Origin: Axinella damicornis
Lineage: Eukaryota > Porifera > Demospongiae > Axinellida > Axinellidae
Length of the DNA stretch: 64,000 nt
NCBI GenBank assembly: GCA_963931865.1
Contig: OZ007517.1
Span: 6,585,707-6,649,706, forward strand
Direction: 5' to 3'
In this document: in pieces, positions 1 through 11,833 of the stretch
How positions within the stretch are numbered: position 1 is the first letter of the stretch
Layout of the letters: each line of letters begins with the position of its first letter
Notes under the pieces: generated by a model
Databases searched by the model: none
Told to the model about the DNA's origin: nothing
The model's input: only the letters and a program-made list of their open reading frames with translations
Made by a program: the position numbers and the translations under genes

Positions 1-147
1 CAACGCCATTTTTCCTGCTCAAAAACTGCATGGTACGGCCTTGGCCGTACCGGTGGCGCCGGCCCTGAATTATTGTACTGTGTTCTACCACTCGTACCCG
101 GAGTTCCATTGATCCCTGCATGGTTGGTGTCTTGGTCAGCCAGTACC

Positions 148-568
148 CTAAGGCCACTGCAAATTAGACTTTAATTTCCCGTCCACCGCCCGCCCCTTTC
201 TGATCTGAGGGGACCGCATGATTTTGCCATTATTGACCCTTGAACTCCATTATAGCTATTTGCCACGTGGCGCGGACAAGTTTGCTGAAGTTTGCCAGTC
301 CTTTCTCTCATGCACGTCCTGTTGCTGGTTGGCATGCTTCTAGTCAATGTATGTGTTTATGATACGTACATGTTGCAGCAAGTCCCTACTTTGTTGGACA
401 ATCCTGAGCAGCGATGTTGATCGTCTATTAAACCTTGGCCGAATTCTACGAAACGGCGAGTAATTAATGATATTCACAGTAATGGATAATGGAAATGGCC
501 GCCCGCCCGCATGGAATTTCCGGGAAGGGGTGGACGGGAAACTAAAGTCTAATTTGCAGTGGCCTAAG
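148..568. mobile_element. TIR element (MITE-like), about 420 bp
   Basis: Terminal inverted repeats of about 40 bp: the left end starts CTAAGGCCACTGCAAATTAG and the right end closes with the near-perfect reverse complement (GTCTAATTTGCAGTGGCCTAAG). No transposase is visible inside, so it is probably non-autonomous. It sits just upstream of the truncated LINE and may mark its 5' break. Target duplication not clear. Confidence 0.7.
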
Positions 569-584
569 CTTCCTACCTGACTAA

Positions 585-3095
585 CTTGTAACTGTACTTT
601 ACCTTGATAATTTGTATAATAGTTTAGAAAGTGTTCACCCATCCTATTTTTCTAATTTTGTATTAGTTGGAGATTTTAACATAGATTTTTGTAACCCCTC
701 TCACATTTTGTACCAGAGACTGCTAACAATTCTGTCCAGCTTCTCTCTCACACAGGTTGTTCCTAGTCCTACGCATACCTCCAGTACGGGAAAATCTACC
801 CTGATCGACCTTGCCCTTGTGTCCTCTCCAGCCAAAGTGGATTGTTCGGTGATTCCTCCTATCAGTAACTCAGACCATCTTGGTGTCCAACTCACCATCG
901 ATCTCAGGATCCCTCCAGCAGGAAAACATACTGGCACCCCAAGGCACATTTGGAGGTACTCAGCTGCCAACTGGGAAAAGGCCTGTGAGTTGCTAAATGC
1001 CTTTGACTGGGACCAAATTTTCACTGACGATGTAAACAATGCATGGGTGCTATGGGAGCATAAGTTTATGGCTGTCATGCAAGAGTGTATTCCCAGAGTC
1101 CAACTACCAAAACGACGCAACCTTCCATGGCTTTCTAAGAACCTGAAGCGTGCCATGCAAAAACGGAACCATTTGTTCAGACGAGCTCACAGATCCGGCA
1201 ACGCAAGGTTAATGGGCATGTACAAGCTGAAAAGAAATGAAGTCACCCAGCTATTAAGAAACTCCAAGAAGAACTATTTCAGGGACATGACGCCCAACTC
1301 GAAGCAGTTTTGGAAGGCAGTGAGATTACTAAAAGGTGGCAGCAAAACAATACCTACCTTACTTGTCAACAATCGTGAGGTCTCCTCTGACTCTGAAAAG
1401 GCAGAAGCCCTTAGTGACCACTTTGTAAAATGTTTCAACAGCTCTGTACCTCCGTTATCCCCTGCTGACGTTCAGTCTATTAACATAATCCCTGCTGCCT
1501 GTCCTGAGCACCTCCTGTGTTCTGAGGAGGAGGTCCTGTCACTCCTTCAATCCCTGGATGTCACAAAGGCCAGTGGGCCGGAGGGAATCTCAGCCCGCAT
1601 GCTCAAAGCCACAGCATTAACAATCACTCCCATTGTGACTAAGTTGTTCAACCTCTCCCTGAAAACTGGCACATTCCCAAAAACAGCAAAAATGTCAGTG
1701 GTTACTCCCATTCTCAAATCTATGGACCCAACCTCACCCTCTAACTATCGCCCTATCTCCTTGCTTGCCATCTTGAGTAAGGTTCTAGAAAGGCATGTCT
1801 CCTCACTCATTCTCGAAGAGTTACACCTTAGTGATCATCCCTCTTTCCACCAATGGGGCTTTCGTGCTGGGCATTCAACAGGCTCTGCCCTAACCACTAT
1901 TATCAATGATTGGCTGAGGAGTATGGACGCTGGTAAACCAGTTTGCTCTGTCTTTTCGATGTCCGCAAAGCATTTGACTCGGTACCACATGCCACACTTG
2001 TTAGCAAACTTCAATCTCGTGGTCTAAATGATTTTCTGTTGAGATGGATCTGTGATTACCTCAAAGGCAGAGAACAACGGGTTGTCCTAAATGGTGTCTC
2101 TTCCAGACCTCGACCTGTTCTCTCTGGAGTTCCTCAGGGGTCGGTCCTAGGGCCTCTTTTGTTCATCCTTTACATCAATGATCTGGCTGACCTGAAGCTG
2201 GGCTCCAAAATGGTTGTCTATGCGGATGATATACTACTTTACAGATCGATCGAAACAAATGCAGACTACAGCCAAATGCAGGAGGATGTAACTAGCATTG
2301 AACAATGGATGACCGGGAACTTCCTAACCCTGAATGCAGCAAAGTGCAAACAAATGTTAATAACAAGGAGCAAGACCCATGAGTGTCCCCAACTCTATCT
2401 GGCTGGTCAGCTGCTAGAACAAGTTCAAAGCTACAAGTACCTTGGTGTTACCATCACCTCTAGTCTGTCATGGTCGGACCATATTCAGTCTATCTGCCTT
2501 AAAAGCAGGAGACTAGTGGGCTTACTCTATCGTCAATTCTACAACTATGCAGACTCAAACACCCTCCGTCAGTTCTACCTGTCGTGTATTAGGCCGCACC
2601 TTGAATACGCATGTACAGTATGGGACCCCCACCTCACTAAGGACATTACCCTACTTGAGAATGTGCAAAAATTTGCTAGCAAAATATGCTGCAAATCTTG
2701 GGTCATGGACTATGAAAGTATGCTGTCGTATCTGGACATACCATCTCTCCAACAAAGGCGGTTACAAAGGCCAATATGATGTATCAATTTGTGCACGGTG
2801 GCAGTTTTATCCCTGAAGGTTTATTACTTCCACATCCCCCCTCCAACTACAATATGCGTACCTTTTCCTATTTCACTGTACCATATGCCAGAACAAACAC
2901 TTACTATAATTCCTTTTTCCCTCACATGCTCCGCTTTTGGAACAGTTTACCAACATCTGTTGTATGTGCACCAAGTAGTCTTATATTTAAGAATGTTATA
3001 TTGTCTTACGTTTAGGTTCATGTATCGTATTAGCTTTGCTATTTCATGGACCATGCTTGTATGCAGAACTTTATAAAAATAAAAAAAATAAAAAA
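585..3095 (+). mobile_element. 5'-truncated non-LTR retrotransposon (LINE), endonuclease end plus reverse transcriptase
   Basis: The first frame (to about 2027) begins inside the C-terminal part of an apurinic-type endonuclease (LVGDFNIDF near 660, then SNSDHLGVQLT near 870) and runs into reverse transcriptase motifs (NYRPISLLAILSKVLERHV near 1745). The second frame (1943-2779) carries FDVRKAFDSVPH, SGVPQGSVLGPLLF and the catalytic YADD box near 2220. The third frame (2776-3015) gives the C-terminal tail. The two frame changes, near 1950 and 2780, show a decayed copy. The A-rich tail at 3074-3095 marks the 3' end. It is of the general CR1/Jockey/RTE type; the clade is not resolved by eye. Confidence 0.9.
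1943..2779 (+). pseudogene. LINE reverse transcriptase, core palm and thumb segment
   Basis: This frame holds the RT palm: the FDVRKAFDSVPH block with the first catalytic Asp, SGVPQGSVLGPL, and the YADD pair, followed by the thumb-like LEYACTVWDP and ENVQKFASK blocks typical of animal LINEs. It overlaps the upstream RT frame by about 85 bp, which fits a one-base frameshift in an originally single ORF. Catalytic residues are intact but the ORF is broken on both sides. Confidence 0.88.
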
Positions 3096-3303
3096 CATCC
3101 TACATCAACCTGCAACTCCAATAATCACGCAAAGGTCAAATGACCTTTCTTTTTTTTTTTTTGCAGTGGCGCACGCGCCGCGATATTAGTTGTTCATGCA
3201 ATATTTACATGTATCATAATGTTCATTGTGTTGTCACTGTTGATAACACGAGCATATAAAATTAATACATAAAATTATAGTGTCAGTGTTAGCTACATGT
3301 ACA

Positions 3304-5454
3304 TCAATCACAGCACAGTTCTATTGTTCTGCTTATGCGATCATCACATGCGTCAATATTACAACAATCAGCAATCCATAACGATGGTAAAAACGATGTA
3401 AAAGCACAACAGCCTCCAACCAAAATAAACATTGATACACATGCTAACCAGAATGGAGGTGAGACCCAAAAGATAGCAATAGAAAAAGTTGTAAGGTTAG
3501 ATATCACAATCGAAATGAGTGCAAATGTACTTGCTGCTGTGGTTTGCGGTGGAGCAAAGAACATGCATGTAAGGTAACCACACAAAATTAGCGAGTAAGC
3601 AAGAGAGATTGCTACAGTGAAAGGGTTACGATAGGAAGAACCAACTTCACGACAGATAAATGCTGATGATTGCTGTATCTTGTTGTATTCCTCTTGTACC
3701 TCTTGGTAATGGATTTCTTCAATCAATCTCCTAGCTAATTCTTCCTGCTTCCTAGCATCAAGACCTTCACTTTCAAAGACTACGTCAGGAAAAGTACGTC
3801 TTTCAAGGAGCCCTAACAAACTTAAATAAAGACCCAAAGAGAAGTCTTGTACTATGTAGTACACACTACAGAAGAATACGACTGTTCCCAGGACAGGTAG
3901 AAAGAAGCCTCCTATAATTAGCAACCATAATTGCCAACTCACGTTCAGTGACTCTCCCGGTGTTGAATTTTCAACATGGATCCGAACACCGATATAGATG
4001 ATCAAAAACACTTGAGTGGTCATTTGGGCGATTATATGCATTGTCCAAAACGCCATCAGTAGTGTACTCCTCCTTAGTGGGTTCTCATAATCAATGTTAC
4101 TGTTCTTTAACTTCCATATTGTCCGTATAAAGGCAATCAGCATAATGATTCTCACCAAATACACTCCAGCAATTAAGAAAAGGCTATTCAGAATGAAGAG
4201 TGCCAGACTAATGCTGTCAACTGGATTTGATGGTTTATATCCTTGGCCAGTCACAAACTGAAAAAGTGTCGTGATTAGAAGAGGATAGATGAGTAATTCA
4301 GAGAGAACAGATCGAACTGGATCAAAAAACTTCAAAAAGATTTTACGAGGTTTAGAATAACGATTTGGTAAAGTTTCGTGCCCATTTCCTGTGACTTCTT
4401 CATACATTGTAGAATCATTTTCAGCATTTGCTTGAACTGTACGAGACTGTATATCTGATTCACTGGTAGCTTCTATGTTTGGACTACCCTGAGTTGGATT
4501 TAATCCAGTGTTCTCTTGATTTTCACCACTGCTTGCACCACTCTGATTTTCTACTTCACTTCTAAAGTTTATAGTTCCACTCCCACTATGATGGTGATCA
4601 ATATCAGTTACCTCAATATCTCCACCTCCTCCCGTCTCAGGTTGATGTTCATTTTCATTATTTCGTTCTGCTCCATCCCTATGATGAATTTCAACTACCG
4701 TTGTCCCATCATCACCGAGACAGTGATTAGGACGTACATTGATGTTTTGATCACTGCTGCTAGGAGCTGATTGAGCACCAGTATGTATGACATTGCATGA
4801 AAGCGTTCTTTGCGTATTGATATCATTCAGAGTGACACTACGAACACCATGAATAAGATTTGTCAACCAAAGTTTAGCATTCCGATAGTATCTTTGCCAA
4901 CGGGGCATGAAATCAAAAGTAACATCCATCAATGCTAGAGTAAGCATTAGTACAGACAGTGCCAACTCTACACTGGACAACTCAGGATGAATATCTAGTC
5001 TATTACTGATGGTGGCAACAGACAGGAAAACACTGAGAATGCTTACTATGGTTTCCAAAATAATCCAAGCATCTCTTATCCCTTTCTTCAGCAACGAAAA
5101 TGCAAACGTGATTAAAAATCGCATGGCTTCTGCTCTGGCCCTCAGATATATGTCTGTAAGAACTCTCTTATTACACCATGTCTCCTGGGCTGCTGCAATC
5201 CAAGATAAACAAAAACAACAGCCCCTGTACACGCTACTTAATACCCTGTCATCATTCAGCTCTGTGCCTGGTGTCGGCCATTCGGTAATACTTCGTATCG
5301 TTAGTTGTTGCACATGAATCAAACTGGCTTCTCTCATTGAAAGTCTTTCGTGTGCAGCCATTGCTAATTGGCGTTGTTGCTGAGCTGCGGCTCGCTCTTG
5401 AGCAGTTTCCTGCCGCTGCCAGTTTCGGCTGGTGCTAGTCCTGACGACAGCCAT
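3304..5454 (-). CDS. Unrecognised multi-pass membrane protein, about 716 aa, intronless
   Basis: One open frame of 717 codons. The frame stays open up to 5493, but the first ATG is at 5454 and has G at -3 and +4, so I take that as the start. The Gln/Ala/Arg-rich N-terminus is followed by about ten hydrophobic stretches in two blocks: two or three near residues 115-185, then, after a long Ser/Asn/Glu-rich linker, at least seven more over roughly the last 330 residues. The C-terminal tail is Cys-rich (DCCNIDACDD). No signal peptide or known domain motif is visible. It could be a lineage-specific channel or transporter-like protein; I assign no function. The intact length with no internal stop argues for a real gene. 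TIR-bearing repeats lie on both sides. Confidence 0.75.
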   Translation of the reverse strand: MAVVRTSTSRNWQRQETAQERAAAQQQRQLAMAAHERLSMREASLIHVQQLTIRSITEWPTPGTELNDDRVLSSVYRGCCFCLSWIAAAQETWCNKRVLTDIYLRARAEAMRFLITFAFSLLKKGIRDAWIILETIVSILSVFLSVATISNRLDIHPELSSVELALSVLMLTLALMDVTFDFMPRWQRYYRNAKLWLTNLIHGVRSVTLNDINTQRTLSCNVIHTGAQSAPSSSDQNINVRPNHCLGDDGTTVVEIHHRDGAERNNENEHQPETGGGGDIEVTDIDHHHSGSGTINFRSEVENQSGASSGENQENTGLNPTQGSPNIEATSESDIQSRTVQANAENDSTMYEEVTGNGHETLPNRYSKPRKIFLKFFDPVRSVLSELLIYPLLITTLFQFVTGQGYKPSNPVDSISLALFILNSLFLIAGVYLVRIIMLIAFIRTIWKLKNSNIDYENPLRRSTLLMAFWTMHIIAQMTTQVFLIIYIGVRIHVENSTPGESLNVSWQLWLLIIGGFFLPVLGTVVFFCSVYYIVQDFSLGLYLSLLGLLERRTFPDVVFESEGLDARKQEELARRLIEEIHYQEVQEEYNKIQQSSAFICREVGSSYRNPFTVAISLAYSLILCGYLTCMFFAPPQTTAASTFALISIVISNLTTFSIAIFWVSPPFWLACVSMFILVGGCCAFTSFLPSLWIADCCNIDACDDRISRTIELCCD

Positions 5455-6481
5455 ATCGATCGATATCCAGGCTCGCTCTAATAAATTAGTCACAAGCCTT
5501 AATTGTGATCTGAATTGGGATCCTACCGTGATTATATACTACTGGACGAAAGGGGGCGGGGTGTAATAGCCTCTCGGAACTCACTTCTTTCACACGATCT
5601 GAAGTAATAATAATATTATTAGAAGTAATTATAGTCATGTGACTTCCTGCCTAGGACTTAGGCTAGGAGAAGACTAAACTGCTAGCTAACCAAACTATCT
5701 ATCTTGAGTACAGTTACCAATCGTGTTCGGTCAGCTGCAGGCTTCAGGCTAGGGTGTCCTGATACTACGTATACTGTGGTGAAGGATGATGATGACTGAA
5801 GGAAGGCATTGGTCAGGGTTCCGACTACGTACATCCTCTGCATGCATAGATGAAATTATACTCCACTAGTACTAGTGACACTGATGCAGGTCATTGATGT
5901 GAGAACTTGGAAGAGACCCCTTTTGTCTCCATATCCCACCTTGGCATGTTGTCTTTCAGGAACATTACTTTGCCCCTTACCCATAGGCTTCCAGCTTAGC
6001 TGACAATTGTGAAGTGGACTGAATAATATAGCTAAATTGTCTACCTTGGATATAATATTATTAACTTGTTACTGGCGTGTTTGAGATGGACCCCCATGCT
6101 GGTATTACACTAATGAAGTTGTTCTTCGATCTTCTGTTTGTAGATGTACATTCTGATTGATTCATCATAGCACAATAACTGTAGATTGTAACAAACTTGA
6201 AAGGTCCATTTATTATGAGGGTTCCAATTACTTCAATAGTACTCTTGGGGGGGGGGTGCACCTCCTGCGTAGGGAGGTCCCCTACGCAGGAGGCATTTAT
6301 GCAGGAGGCATTTATGGCTCCTGCCATCATTTCATGTGGAGCTTCTAGATCCGCCACTGCCATTTATGGCTCCTGCCATCATTTCATGTGGAGCTGTCAC
6401 TGCTTCTCGGTGTGCTTGCTCAACTTCTCGCATCTCAGCAATGAGCTCTTCCTTCAACATGTCTGCTCTGTTTGGGAGGAT

Positions 6482-6511
<30 letters not shown>
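6482..6511. repeat. Pure G tract, 30 bp
   Basis: Thirty consecutive G. About 120 bp upstream, at 6346-6361, is TAGATCCGCCACTG, the reverse complement of the CAGTGGCGGATCTA terminus that also precedes G tracts elsewhere in the window (family R3). The flanking segment 6315-6400 contains an imperfect direct duplication of TTTATGGCTCCTGCCATC. Confidence 0.85.
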
Positions 6512-6512
<1 letters not shown>

Positions 6513-6664
6513 ATTTTTGTGATAGATATCTCAAGATACCACCTAATGACAGGCTGCTTAATTAACCAGTTCTTGTTGATTGTGTAGAGAGTGTAGTCTA
6601 ACAAGCTAGCCCTTCGCTTTCTCCAGCACGCGATCGCTTTCAGTATGCGCGTGCAGAGAAGGAA

Positions 6665-7240
6665 GGTCTAGAAACTTTAGACCACCTTACTCGGTATGTG
6701 CAAAAACAAAGTAGTTACTTTGACTGCTTGGTGGTTACTATAGCTACACTGTGTTTGGACATGCAGGATCGAGGCAATACTATTAGAATGTGGAGGACGA
6801 TCTAAGCATCCTACATAAACTGAGCATTCCAGTAGTACCCTACATGACCAGGTTTGTGTAGGATACTACTGGAATGGCCACTCTATGTAGGATGCTACTG
6901 AAATGGAGACAACTTGGCTCCTGCATGTTCAAACATGGTGCAACTGTAGTAACCACCAAGCAATCAAAACAACTACACCGTTTTGCAGTGTAAGAGTGCA
7001 ATTAAGCTCAAGTCACATGCTTTCACGTCATATTGGTACGACTGCAGTCAGTCAATTCTGGCCCGCTAACCATGTTCGCTGCTTGTACTTCTGTCTGTTT
7101 GGTTGCTGTGCAGGAGAGAAGCAAACACAAGCGACTTCAGACAGTCTTCAACGCTTGTACTGAGTGAATTGAAAAATCACACGTGACAGCTGCAATCTGA
7201 TTGGATCTACGTAGAGTGGTCCAAAGTTTCTAGACCCTCC
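6665..7240. repeat. Nested inverted repeat inside the 5.6-7.8 kb composite
   Basis: TCTAGAAACTTTAGACCAC near 6667 pairs with GTGGTCCAAAGTTTCTAGA near 7217, and CTTGGTGGTTACTATAG near 6727 pairs with ACTGTAGTAACCACCAAG near 6945. Two inverted copies of CCAGTAGTA(C/T)CCTACA lie near 6830-6890. The pattern is that of nested foldback DNA. Confidence 0.55.
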
Positions 7241-8784
7241 TTTCCCCTGTGCGGTCATGTGAGTCAATCCGTGCTGGGGAAAATTCGAGGGGCTAACCCG
7301 GTAAACTATGGAGGGTGCTGCTGCTGAAAGTGGAAATGGGGTTAGGGTGTCCTGATACTACTGTGAAGAATGATGCGTGGTGGTCGTTAATTTGGTATAG
7401 TTCTTTACAAGTATTGCCACTAAAGCACTCTGTGACTTCCTCAGCATTCACCTTCTCCTCTGAATATACTGTGCAGTCAGAATCAGATACTACTGTTTGA
7501 TTGTAGCAACATTCTCACTTCTCACACCCACTTTCCCTAATCAACACTCACGCCAGCATTCCAACATACCTCTAGGCAGAGTTCTATGCAGAAGATGTAG
7601 CCAGGACCCGCCTTCCTCCATGATTCAGTCATCATCATCCTTCACCACAGTAGTATCAGGACACCCTAGCCTGAAGCCTGCAGCTGACCGAACACAATTG
7701 GTAACTGTACTCTAGCTTGGCTAGCAGTTTAGCCTAGCCTAAGTCCTAGGCAGGAAGTCGAAAGGAGGAAGTCACATGACTATAATTACTTCTAATTACT
7801 TCCGTACTATTACGTATCGTTGATAAGTGATCGATAGCACGTTAAAGCAAAGTTAGCACGTTATCAGCAGAAACCAAACTCCAGCCTGCCTTCAAGTCAT
7901 TGCAAGTGTAGCTACCATGTTATCCATGACTAAAGTATAGTTCGAGCTTGGAAGATCCGTCAACGCAAACCGAAGAACACCAAAAAAACGTGGAACGAGG
8001 CTAGATAATGGCAGATCAACAGTCGAGAATGGCAGAACAAAATTGATTGTGCTCAGACAAATTGTCCGGACACTTTAAATTTTTTTCGTCCACTGCATAG
8101 TTACCCACAACACACAAGTATGCAGGTTGCAGCAGGTATGTTTTCATACCTGGTTGAAGGTGCCTTGGATGCTTTGCATGCAGTACATCATGCAATGCAC
8201 GCTTGGTGCCTATCCATGTTAGCAGGGCTCTTATGACTGTCTGTTTGCCCGATTAGGGCAGCATCCGGACGAGGTGGCAGATTTTAATTGCATTCATAGC
8301 GGATGCCCTAATTAACGTGGCATGGCAACAGCCAAAGAAAATTCGCCCTGACCTAGTATATAGTACCTGATCGACCGCGATCGCAAGTTGTTGTGATTGA
8401 GCAACCGTGGAAGTGTCAGCAAGTACTTTGAACAACTGTGACCGGTACCAGGTTCCATCAATCCAGCTATATACTGACAGAGCCTTTGACAAAGCCGGCC
8501 CTCAGTCTGCTCTTTTAAAACTGTAGCTATGTGAGTGTGCAAATTATGCACTACGGGCCCATCACTACTGGTTCCAGCGAATGATGTCAGTCTGTGCATG
8601 GTGACCATGCCACAGTTTGTTGTCACTCACCCCTCCCTTTGATGTGACAGCACCAGGATAGCTTATGCATAGCTACCGAATCTTGTTTTACTGGGTTTAT
8701 GTATTTTGTCTGCTCCTACTACAGGGCACGTTTAATACTAAAATTAAAATGCATCTCATTGGTAAGGCACATTTCATATTAGTA

Positions 8785-8821
8785 CCATAGATAATAGAGC
8801 CAACCGCTCTATTATCTATGT
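8785..8821. repeat. Short perfect hairpin
   Basis: CATAGATAATAGAGC and its exact reverse complement are separated by 5-6 bases. It lies just beyond the 3' end of the SWIM/CXXC/OTU transposon gene on the minus strand. It could be a cruciform or an RNA stem; no function assigned. Confidence 0.6.
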
Positions 8822-9055
8822 TAGAACTAGAATTAATACTGACTCCCAAAAGTTGTTTTCTAAACTAAAAATTGCATAGCTCTATTCTGAATGACTTGGG
8901 AATGTTGATTCCTCTGAGCTGTTCCATTCTTGGATGAAAGTCCATGTTGACATCATCTATGCTCTTAGGCTCATAACGTATCCACTTCCTCATACCATCC
9001 TCCTGCTGACTGAACAGGAACCCCCATTCACTATTTCTCCTGGTTCGCTTAAACG

Positions 9056-9496
9056 GGAAAAATACTCAGTTAAAATAACCCATATAGTGGTTACCGGCTG
9101 TTTTCAGTGAACTCCCATGCACTGCAAACTAACCAGGTTACACTAGCAATTACATTTCTGGTTAATGAGCCAAACAGTGGATACATTAGCCAACATCAGA
9201 TGGATGCATAACTAACTGGGTGAGTAGCTACCAATCATGATTACTACATCAGCTTGTAGACAAGCATCTGCCTTGCTTTTACAGAAAGGTTTGTTCTTTA
9301 TGAAGCATGACAGGATTTGATGAAGTGACTCTTTGGAATGGTGGATGGTAGACATGTTTGTCCATTCTCTTCATGGTACTTACCAGTCAGGTATGCATCA
9401 TCTGCTAGTGTTACCTGGTTAGTTTGCAGTGCATGGGAGTTCACTTAAACCAGAGTAACCACTCTATGGTGGGTTATTTTAACTGAGTATTTTTCC
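9056..9496. mobile_element. TIR element, 441 bp, inserted in the OTU-containing gene
   Basis: Arms of about 90 bp: GGAAAAATACTCAGTTAAAA on the left and its reverse complement at the right end, with further matches through CTCCCATGCACTGCAAACTA and CCAGGTTACACTAGC. Coding-like sequence of the OTU gene abuts both sides, so this is a secondary insertion. Confidence 0.75.
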
Positions 9497-9680
9497 AGTG
9501 TTGCAGTATGCCGTACTGGTTTCACCGCCGAAAATTTGGTTTTTGAACACAAGCAACTATTCCATTCCACAAGGTCTGCTAGGAGTGTACGTACCTGGGG
9601 ATGATATTGCTGTTTTCCGCAGAGGATTTTTGAAATAGCTCGATACAGACAGTTGCCATCTGCAGCAATAAAATCCAAAC
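9497..9680 (-). pseudogene. OTU-type cysteine protease, N-terminal catalytic segment
   Basis: Reads DFIAADGNCLYRAISK followed by HPQVRTLLADLV. The DGNC(L/F)(F/Y)RA block holds the catalytic Asp and Cys of OTU deubiquitinases. The preceding frame ends TQDELKQKFGF and needs a one-base shift to join. The C-terminal His region is cut off by the inserted TIR element. Confidence 0.65.
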
Positions 9681-10171
9681 TTCTGTTTTAGCTCATCCTG
9701 TGTTGCCACGTATTCTGGTGTCAGGGGAGGCTGTGTGAGGAGTGGGAACTTCCACAAGTTTCCATGCGTACTGATGTCAAATAAGACAGCTGCAACTTTG
9801 GTTTGGAAGGCAACTAGCTGAATGTCAATAATCATCTCTGTCTTCATCTCCCTCACTACATGTACAGATATCAGCAGAACAGTCAGGTACAGTGGGCTTG
9901 GTGAAAGTATCCTGGTACGTTTCAATAGACTTGGTTTGTTGATCAGTGTGAATTCCAAGTGCAGGGATCTGTGGGAGAAGTAGTCTTTCACATGCATGGC
10001 AATTGAGGTTCTATAATTTTATAGTATACAATGTACATACCTGTGGTAATTGAACATTTGAAGTGATGAGCCTGGCCTGACCAGGATTTTGACGTAATGC
10101 AGCTATGAGATAGGAAGACAATAATGCATAATAATGAAATGACTATGTACATAACCCATAATGGTAATGGA

Positions 10172-10326
10172 TTAGAGACGTCCAACAATTGTTTCCTGAA
10201 CATGGACTATAGTTGCTCTTTCCGGCTGTTTTTTGTGCAAGCATTGTTGATGAATGCATAGCTGCTTCTTCCGTCCTGGGCCGCCAAATTTCAGCATGTC
10301 AATACAAAACTTGCAATCTCCACAGT
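10172..10326 (-). pseudogene. Partial CXXC zinc finger exon
   Basis: After an acceptor-like TTTTTGTCGCAG the frame reads DCGDCKFCIDMLKFGG, then GRKKQLC and a distal C. This is the conserved second Cys cluster and KFGG motif of CXXC fingers (MLL, KDM2, CXXC1 and DNMT1 type), which bind unmethylated CpG. The first CxxC cluster was not found upstream. The frame ends at a stop at 10172. A copy of the R2 palindrome motif lies in the presumed intron (10345-10372). Confidence 0.6.
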
Positions 10327-11089
10327 CTGCGACAAAAAGCTGGGGAGGAGCCTGGGAACGAGGCTACACAGTTCGACATACACCTTGTAAACATAAACAT
10401 ACCTCTTCTTGCTGAAAACGTTGTGTCAGAACTCTGATTGTATCTGGCTGTTGATGTTACCCATGTCATCCTATACAGGAGAGTGATGCATGTGAGCTTC
10501 ATTTATCGTTCAAGGTGTGTAACCATAATATTATGCATTGTAATGTACCTCTTCTTGCTCCCATTTGTGGTCATATGTAGCATGGCAAGGTACCACTTTC
10601 TGCATTCAGTCTGTTGCTCATCTGAAAGACCATATAAGGACATGTATTCCTATTTGATGCAGAACTTGATCACTTATAAATAATATACCTTGCAACAGAT
10701 AGCTGCTTAATTTCATCCCCACTCGGTTCTGGTATTTCCAGTTGCCCTTCTTCCTGCCCCTCTTCTGGTACAGTCTAAGCTTTCCATACTGCTGAAGTAG
10801 CTGTCTGGTCAACTTTCTGTTTCTCTGTTGGATCAATGGCCTTACAACTAGGCCTTCTGAAATTAGGAGGGTAGCTACCTTTGAATTGGGATGTAATGGC
10901 CTCAATTGAGGTGGTGTAGTTGTTCGGGATTCGTGCTGTTGAATGTCAGTGACTCGAGACTAGTACGTACTCGCTGGCCTTCTGACCTAAGTTTGATCCT
11001 GTGCAATAGGGAAACATTGTTAACTCATTTCGCCATTAGGTAAGAGACACATGACTTTGTAGTATAATTGCCTACCAATCAGCATTCTG

Positions 11090-11240
11090 ACACTGTGCCC
11101 TTCACTTCTAATGTGCCCTTTGCGGAAGCAAAATGTGGCCCTCGCCCCTGTGCACTGATCAACCACTTGACAGGCAAGGCTTCACAGGGTTTCTGAACAA
11201 CATTATGCAATCAAATTTCTGGCAATTACGAATTAACACT
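11090..11240. repeat. Dispersed repeat shared with 32500-32640
   Basis: Both loci contain, in the same order and orientation, CACTGTGCCCTT, AAGCAA.ATGTGGC, GGCTTCACA.GGTTTC, ATTATGCA and AAATTTCTGGC. The shared stretch suggests the same element family at both sites. Confidence 0.5.
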
Positions 11241-11295
11241 GCTACAAAATTATCCTGCAGTGGTTGTTAGTCTACGGAATGTAACTGTAACATAC

Positions 11296-11833
11296 CTTTG
11301 ACTTCTTGGGAAGCTCATTCCACTGACATGCAGTTTGTGCTGCGCTATCTCCTCCTTGCTCCTCCAGGTTGGGGGCAGGTTCCTCGTGTTGTGCTGCAGC
11401 AATTAATCCCTCCTTCCTCAAAATAGGCCACAAGGGCGCTCCATTGTCTGCCGACAGGTAGGGACTCTCTAGGTAGCTTTTCGGAAGCTTGTACCAGTTC
11501 CATTCTGGCACCAGTCGGAAAAGAGCAAATACGTGTTTGCATGGGAGGTTCCACTGCCTCCAATGTGGACAACTGCAGGAAGGCATGCCTGTCTCAGACC
11601 CAAAATCAATTCTATACTTCTGATCCGTTGACAGCGAATAGACCCTTGTCTGAGTCTATCACCTCAACATCGGATGCTGTGTACTTCAAGCTGTTGGCTT
11701 TCCGGTCAAGACAGTGAAGTATGGTGGCCCGTGGTCGTCCATGCAGATGGTCAGGAACAAAATCCTTGTAGGATCGGTAGGAGCTTGATTGTTTGTAGTT
11801 ACTTCTGATAGCTTTCAGGGAGAAAGGCTTCAC
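11296..11833 (-). pseudogene. SWIM zinc-finger exon of MULE/ZSWIM-like transposon protein
   Basis: Reads SYRSYKDFVPDHLHGRP, then after a frameshift near 11610 IDFGSETGMPSCSCPHW and the SWIM signature CSCPHWRQWNLPCKHVFALF, followed by SYLESPYLSAD. The frame runs to PKKSK with a GTATGT donor at 11295. SWIM domains of this layout accompany MULE-type transposases and ZSWIM proteins. One base out of frame in the middle, so not functional as it stands. Confidence 0.7.

Larger units (their letters stand above)
5617..7805. mobile_element. Inverted-repeat composite, arms of about 200 bp
   Basis: The stretch 5617-5815 is repeated in reverse orientation at 7595-7805. Both arms share GTCATGTGACTTCCT, CCTAGGACTTAGGCTAG, GTTCGGTCAGCTGCAGGCTT and the motif around GTGTCCTGATACTAC. 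A partial third copy of that motif lies near 7345. There is no coding evidence inside, so it is a non-autonomous long-TIR element or foldback, later invaded by other repeats including the G tract at 6482. Confidence 0.7.

Noticed and set aside
701..1156. Minus-strand frame of 151 codons opposite the LINE
   Set aside because: Antisense to clear endonuclease and RT coding sequence; no independent features.
6332..6604. Minus-strand frame with poly-Pro and ADMLKEELIAEMREVEQAHR
   Set aside because: The poly-Pro comes from the G tract. The helical stretch looks protein-like, but no splice partner was found and the flanks are repeats; possibly an old captured exon.
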